From: Calocera cornea HHB12733
Lineage: Eukaryota; Basidiomycota; Dacrymycetes; Dacrymycetales; Dacrymycetaceae
NCBI GenBank assembly: GCA_001632435.1
Contig: KV424070.1
Location: 9,163 to 54,239, forward strand
DNA length: 45,077 nucleotides
Reading direction: 5' to 3'
Below the pieces are notes generated by a model. The model did no database searches, had not been told where the DNA came from, and worked only from the letters and a program-made list of their open reading frames with translations. Shown one piece after another: positions 42,262 through 45,077 of the stretch; the stretch's first letter is position 1; each line of letters opens with the position of its first letter. The translations under genes were made by a program, and so were the position numbers.

Positions 42262-44513
42262 ATGTGGCTCCCCAGCACCCCGATGCAGACCTTGACTGAG
42301 CAAGGCTACTCGCCAAAAGGAATGCTTGACTACTTCCCTCTTGTCACCCGTGATCAGTTCCTTGAGCAAGGAAGACTACGAGCTGGAGAGTACCGAGAGG
42401 AGATTGAGAGCGAGAGGCTGTTTGCTGCACAGGAGGCAGCACGTCAGGCTGAGGAGGAACGGAGACATGTTCGGGACCGAGTTAGGCGTTATCGTGAGAG
42501 AGAGAGAGAGAAGCGGGCACGCGGGATTGCACCCAAAGCTGGGAAGAGATTCAACCATGTACGTCCCACTATGCCGCTTGTCTGTCTGCTGTGCTCACAG
42601 CATATACAGATGATGCACGTTATCTTTGATGAGAGCTCCAGCGACTCCGATGACAATGAGATTGTCTGTCTCAGCCCGGACCAGATACAGTCAGCCCGTA
42701 TTGCAGAGCAGTCACGTCCCTATCGACAGTTTCGGCATACCGAAGGACCAGCAAGGAAAAGACGACGTGTTGTCACAGAGGCTAAGAACATCAACTGGCA
42801 AGCACCATTTCTGTGGCAGCAAATCGATGCAGCACAGCGGAAAGTTGGATGGTCACCCACAGCCATTGTCCGAGAGCTCCAATCTGCCAACCCCGACATC
42901 TTTCTGTTCCATTTGAAGCCTACCACGGTTTGGCGATGGATAAACCAGCCAGATGGTGTTGGATGGCGGGCTTCAGTCCTTGCTGCTGTGGCTCGGGGCC
43001 CGGCTCTGGTCTACAATCAAGCTGGCTCACAACGTCTACTTGTGAGTTCTGCACAGCTTCCCAGTATGCTGAGCATGCACTGACCGCTGAGTAGGCACCA
43101 TATCCTGCTGTGATTGATGCAATCAAAGGGCAGCTTGCCTCTCTACGTGAAGCAGGTGTTGCAATCTCTGCCCACACAGCACGTGGTATCATACTTGCAC
43201 ACATGGCAAACAGCTGTGGGGCAGTCTTCAATGAGGCCTGCCCTCAATCAGGCAAGCCATTCCGTGCATCCATGGACTTTGTCCGTCGCTTTCTGCATGA
43301 TCATCTCGGCTGGTCGCTCCGCCACTCCACGAAGGCCGCTCATAAACTCCCAACCGATTGGCGACTCTCAACGTGGAAGGCAGCACTCCGGGCCGCTTAT
43401 GCAATACAACATTTCAACATACCACCCTCCTGCATTGTGAACTCCGATGAGACACAGCTGCTACTACAGCATGGCGGTGACTGCTCTTATGCCCCAATCG
43501 GTTCCCGGCAAGTTGATGTCCTCGGCAAGGAGGAAAAACGTGCATGCACAGTCATGACCAGCCTCAGTATGGATGGCACGCTCCTACCCTTCCAGTGTAT
43601 CTGGAAGGGTGAGCAAAAACGATCACTTCCCTTCCGAGACGACCCAAGACATCCGATTATGGCAAAGGCGCGCGAGCATGGACATATATTCACCCTCTCT
43701 CACTCATCGACCTACTGGACCAACCTCGGCACCTTTCAGACATTTGTTCGAGACATCCTGGTACCGCACTTCCATGTTGAAAACCAGCTCTTCGAACGGA
43801 GCAAAGAGGCAACCTGCCTCTGGGTGATCGACGTCTACTCTGTCCATCGTGGTGAAGAGTTTCGCACATGGATGACCAGCACGTATCCCTGGATTCTTAT
43901 CCACTATATTCCGGCTAGCTGCACTGGTGTATGGCAGCCTGCAGATGTTGGCCTACAGCAACGTTTGAAAAGAAGTATCCGCCGGTCTGCACTTGCAGAT
44001 GTTGCAGAGGAGACTCTCACACAGCTGAATGCTGGTCTTGCACCTCATGCTGTGGTTCTCGACACATCACTACCAACACTCCGCAACCGGACTGTGTCTT
44101 GGCTCCTCACAGCGCATGAGGAGCTAAACCAGCAAAGCATTGTGACCGCAGCATGGCACCTCTGTGATTCTGAAACCGATGGCATCCGGTTCTCATATGA
44201 CAGCCTCACAAGCGAAGCTGTGAAACAGCGACTCGAAGCTCTTCCACTTGCAGATCCGGCACTCTTTCTTGAAATCCTCCCGCATCGCTCACAGCCAGAC
44301 GTCCCAGATGACTCTGTCACTGTGCTGGAAGATGACATACCAGCAACCGATGCAGATGAGGTTTTGGACGAGGAAGAAGCACAGGAAGAAGAGGCAGTAA
44401 GCGATGTAACCATCCAGGACAATGAAAGTGCTAGTGCCGAGTCCACAGCACGGCCTCGACGTCAAGCTGCACAGAACCTCTACAACCATGCTTGGTGGCA
44501 TGACAATCTGTAG
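42262..44513 (+). CDS. DDE_1-type (pogo/CENP-B-like) transposase, 715 aa
   Basis: Three exons, 42262-42558, 42610-43041 and 43095-44513, with 51- and 53-nt introns. The N-terminus is charged and coiled-coil-like (long Glu/Arg run from about residue 50 to 90), followed by an acidic SSDSDD segment and helix-turn-helix-like sequence (FLWQQIDAAQRKVGWSPTAI, then KPTTVWRWI). A CENP-B-like stretch (SMDFVRRFLHDHLGWSLRHS, KLPTDW) leads into the DDE_1 catalytic core: NSDET (Asp361), WVIDVYSVHR (Asp489) and WQPADVGLQ (Asp527), spaced DD37D. It ends with an acidic tail. It catalyses excision and TA-targeted integration of the surrounding element. MWLPSTPMQ is the first ATG in frame. No inactivating change is visible; whether it is expressed cannot be told. 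Confidence 0.88.
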
Positions 44514-44616
44514 AGAGGCGGTGATTGTTTAGGTCGCACAGCTGTAAAAGTCCCATAGATCCTGTTACACATTACAAGTGCACCCTGAAATGCGGCCACC
44601 GTTACACCTTTTACAT

Positions 44617-44639
44617 TACACCTTCACGGCGACGTACAG
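44617..44639 (-). repeat. Right terminal inverted repeat of the transposon
   Basis: 23 bp, perfect inverted match to 42001-42023, followed by TA. Confidence 0.93.
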
Positions 44640-44669
44640 TAGACTGGTAATCAAGTCGCTCGTAGCCAT

Positions 44670-45077
44670 GCTTTTGTGGGAGACTGAAACCTGCTTTGAC
44701 AGAGAGCAGGCCAAACCGTGTATTCCGGGGTATCAACGTACAGAGGAGGTGCTTATGGGCAAGGAGCTTGAGATAGTGTTCCTGAGCGGAAGACTATATA
44801 GCCACGGTGTCGGCGGGCTCATCGAACGGGGTGCAAGAACTCTGATGTATCCCATACCAAGCCCCCATCCTCAGCTGACGTGTCAGGGACAGGTTCCGAT
44901 GCACCGCCTTGGGCTTCGGAACCTCATAGCCGCCCCACTAGTATAAGTACAGACCCGCTGCAAGCGAGGTCTCCTTGTCGTGTCAACTCATCATCGTCTC
45001 CCCCCCCCCTGTACCTAGCCTAGCTCAATCCATCCAGTCTCCCCTCTGCCTAGTCCCCGTCCCCGCCCCCGGCTCGA
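44670..45077 (-). promoter_or_regulatory. Upstream region of the interrupted membrane protein gene
   Basis: About 400 bp upstream (minus strand) of the MATSDLITSL start, extending to the window edge. The transposon separates this promoter and the first ten codons from the rest of the gene. The far right, from about 44990, is very C-rich. No further gene seen. Confidence 0.4.

Larger units (their letters stand above)
42001..44639 (+). mobile_element. Complete TA-flanked DNA transposon (Tc1/mariner-pogo superfamily), 2639 bp
   Basis: Begins CTGTACGTCGCCGTGAAGG and ends with the exact reverse complement: perfect 23-bp terminal inverted repeats at 42001-42023 and 44617-44639. It is flanked on both sides by TA (41999-42000 and 44640-44641), the target duplication of the Tc1/mariner/pogo superfamily. 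It encodes one intact spliced transposase. Next to the right repeat the 9-mer TTACACCTT occurs twice (near 44602 and 44616), a possible transposase-binding subrepeat. The insertion lies in the first exon of a membrane protein gene on the opposite strand. Intact ends and frame suggest a young, possibly autonomous copy. Confidence 0.92.
40396..44669 (-). pseudogene. DUF6533-like membrane protein gene interrupted in exon 1 by a DNA transposon
   Basis: Minus-strand gene. Exon 1 is split: MATSDLITSL at 44640-44669 and YQVRAIQYG... at 41957-41998, separated by the 2639-bp element plus a duplicated TA. Remaining exons: 41861-41902, 41708-41804, 41618-41652, 41555-41556 (2 nt), 41443-41504, 41251-41385, 41105-41196, 40921-41049, 40854-40863 (10 nt), 40758-40798, 40678-40703, 40589-40624 and 40396-40540. 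Without the insertion the frame is fully open for 307 residues. Motifs: YDMVITLPQE, IWGARRS, KYLYMFNRY, ALIVLRVYVLY, RIYLHLRDVA. Exon sizes 42, 97, 35, 2, 135, 10, 41, 26 and 36 are identical to the intact paralog at 19176-20908. Absence of other lesions implies recent inactivation. Confidence 0.85.

Overview
The window looks like nuclear DNA of a filamentous basidiomycete, most likely an Agaricomycete. Nearly every gene is split by GT-AG introns of about 47-70 nt with CTGAC/CTAAC-like branch sites. The gene set also fits: a C-5 sterol desaturase, a Sac7/Bag7-type RhoGAP, and DUF6533-like polytopic membrane proteins that are expanded in mushrooms and polypores. No tRNA, rRNA or CRISPR signal was recognised. 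Gene models below were spliced by hand from reading-frame continuity and splice signals; no database search was possible.

Left part (1-24 kb). Three paralogous intron-less genes (342-2216 +, 5699-7603 -, 21867-23747 +) encode about 625-residue proteins ending in a HicA-like fold segment. The second and third copies lie in a roughly 2.5 kb inverted segmental duplication that also carried the 3' end of a neighbouring kelch/transmembrane gene, leaving a tail fragment at 21180-21422. Between the arms lie that kelch gene (8020-12509 -), a very large Gln/Pro-rich protein (13345-18315 +) and an intact 14-exon DUF6533-like membrane protein (19176-20908 +). An ERG3-type desaturase (3602-4615 -) sits between copies 1 and 2. 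Degenerate GTCATTGGAACC-type tracts lie next to copies 1 and 2 and beside the duplication breakpoint.

Middle part (24-37 kb). Housekeeping and signalling genes are spaced by long non-coding stretches: a tandem-PH protein, a secreted YcaC-like cysteine hydrolase, a RhoGAP, a small acidic protein, a VOC-fold protein, and a protein with the Rho-binding GBD/FH3 half of a formin but no FH2. The RhoGAP and GBD/FH3 genes suggest Rho signalling, but their proximity may be chance.

Right part (37-45 kb). This is a cluster of polytopic membrane protein genes: a truncated DUF6533-like relic (37775-38060 +), an intact six-exon membrane protein (38724-39885 +), and a second full DUF6533-like gene on the minus strand (40396-44669). 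The last is interrupted in its first exon by a complete TA-flanked DNA transposon (42001-44639) with 23-bp perfect terminal inverted repeats and an intact three-exon DDE transposase. Removing the transposon and one TA restores the frame exactly.

The most unusual observations are a 2-nt exon (and a 10-nt exon) shared by both full DUF6533-like paralogs, the transposon insertion with a legible empty site, and the HicA-like family with its inverted, mosaic duplication.
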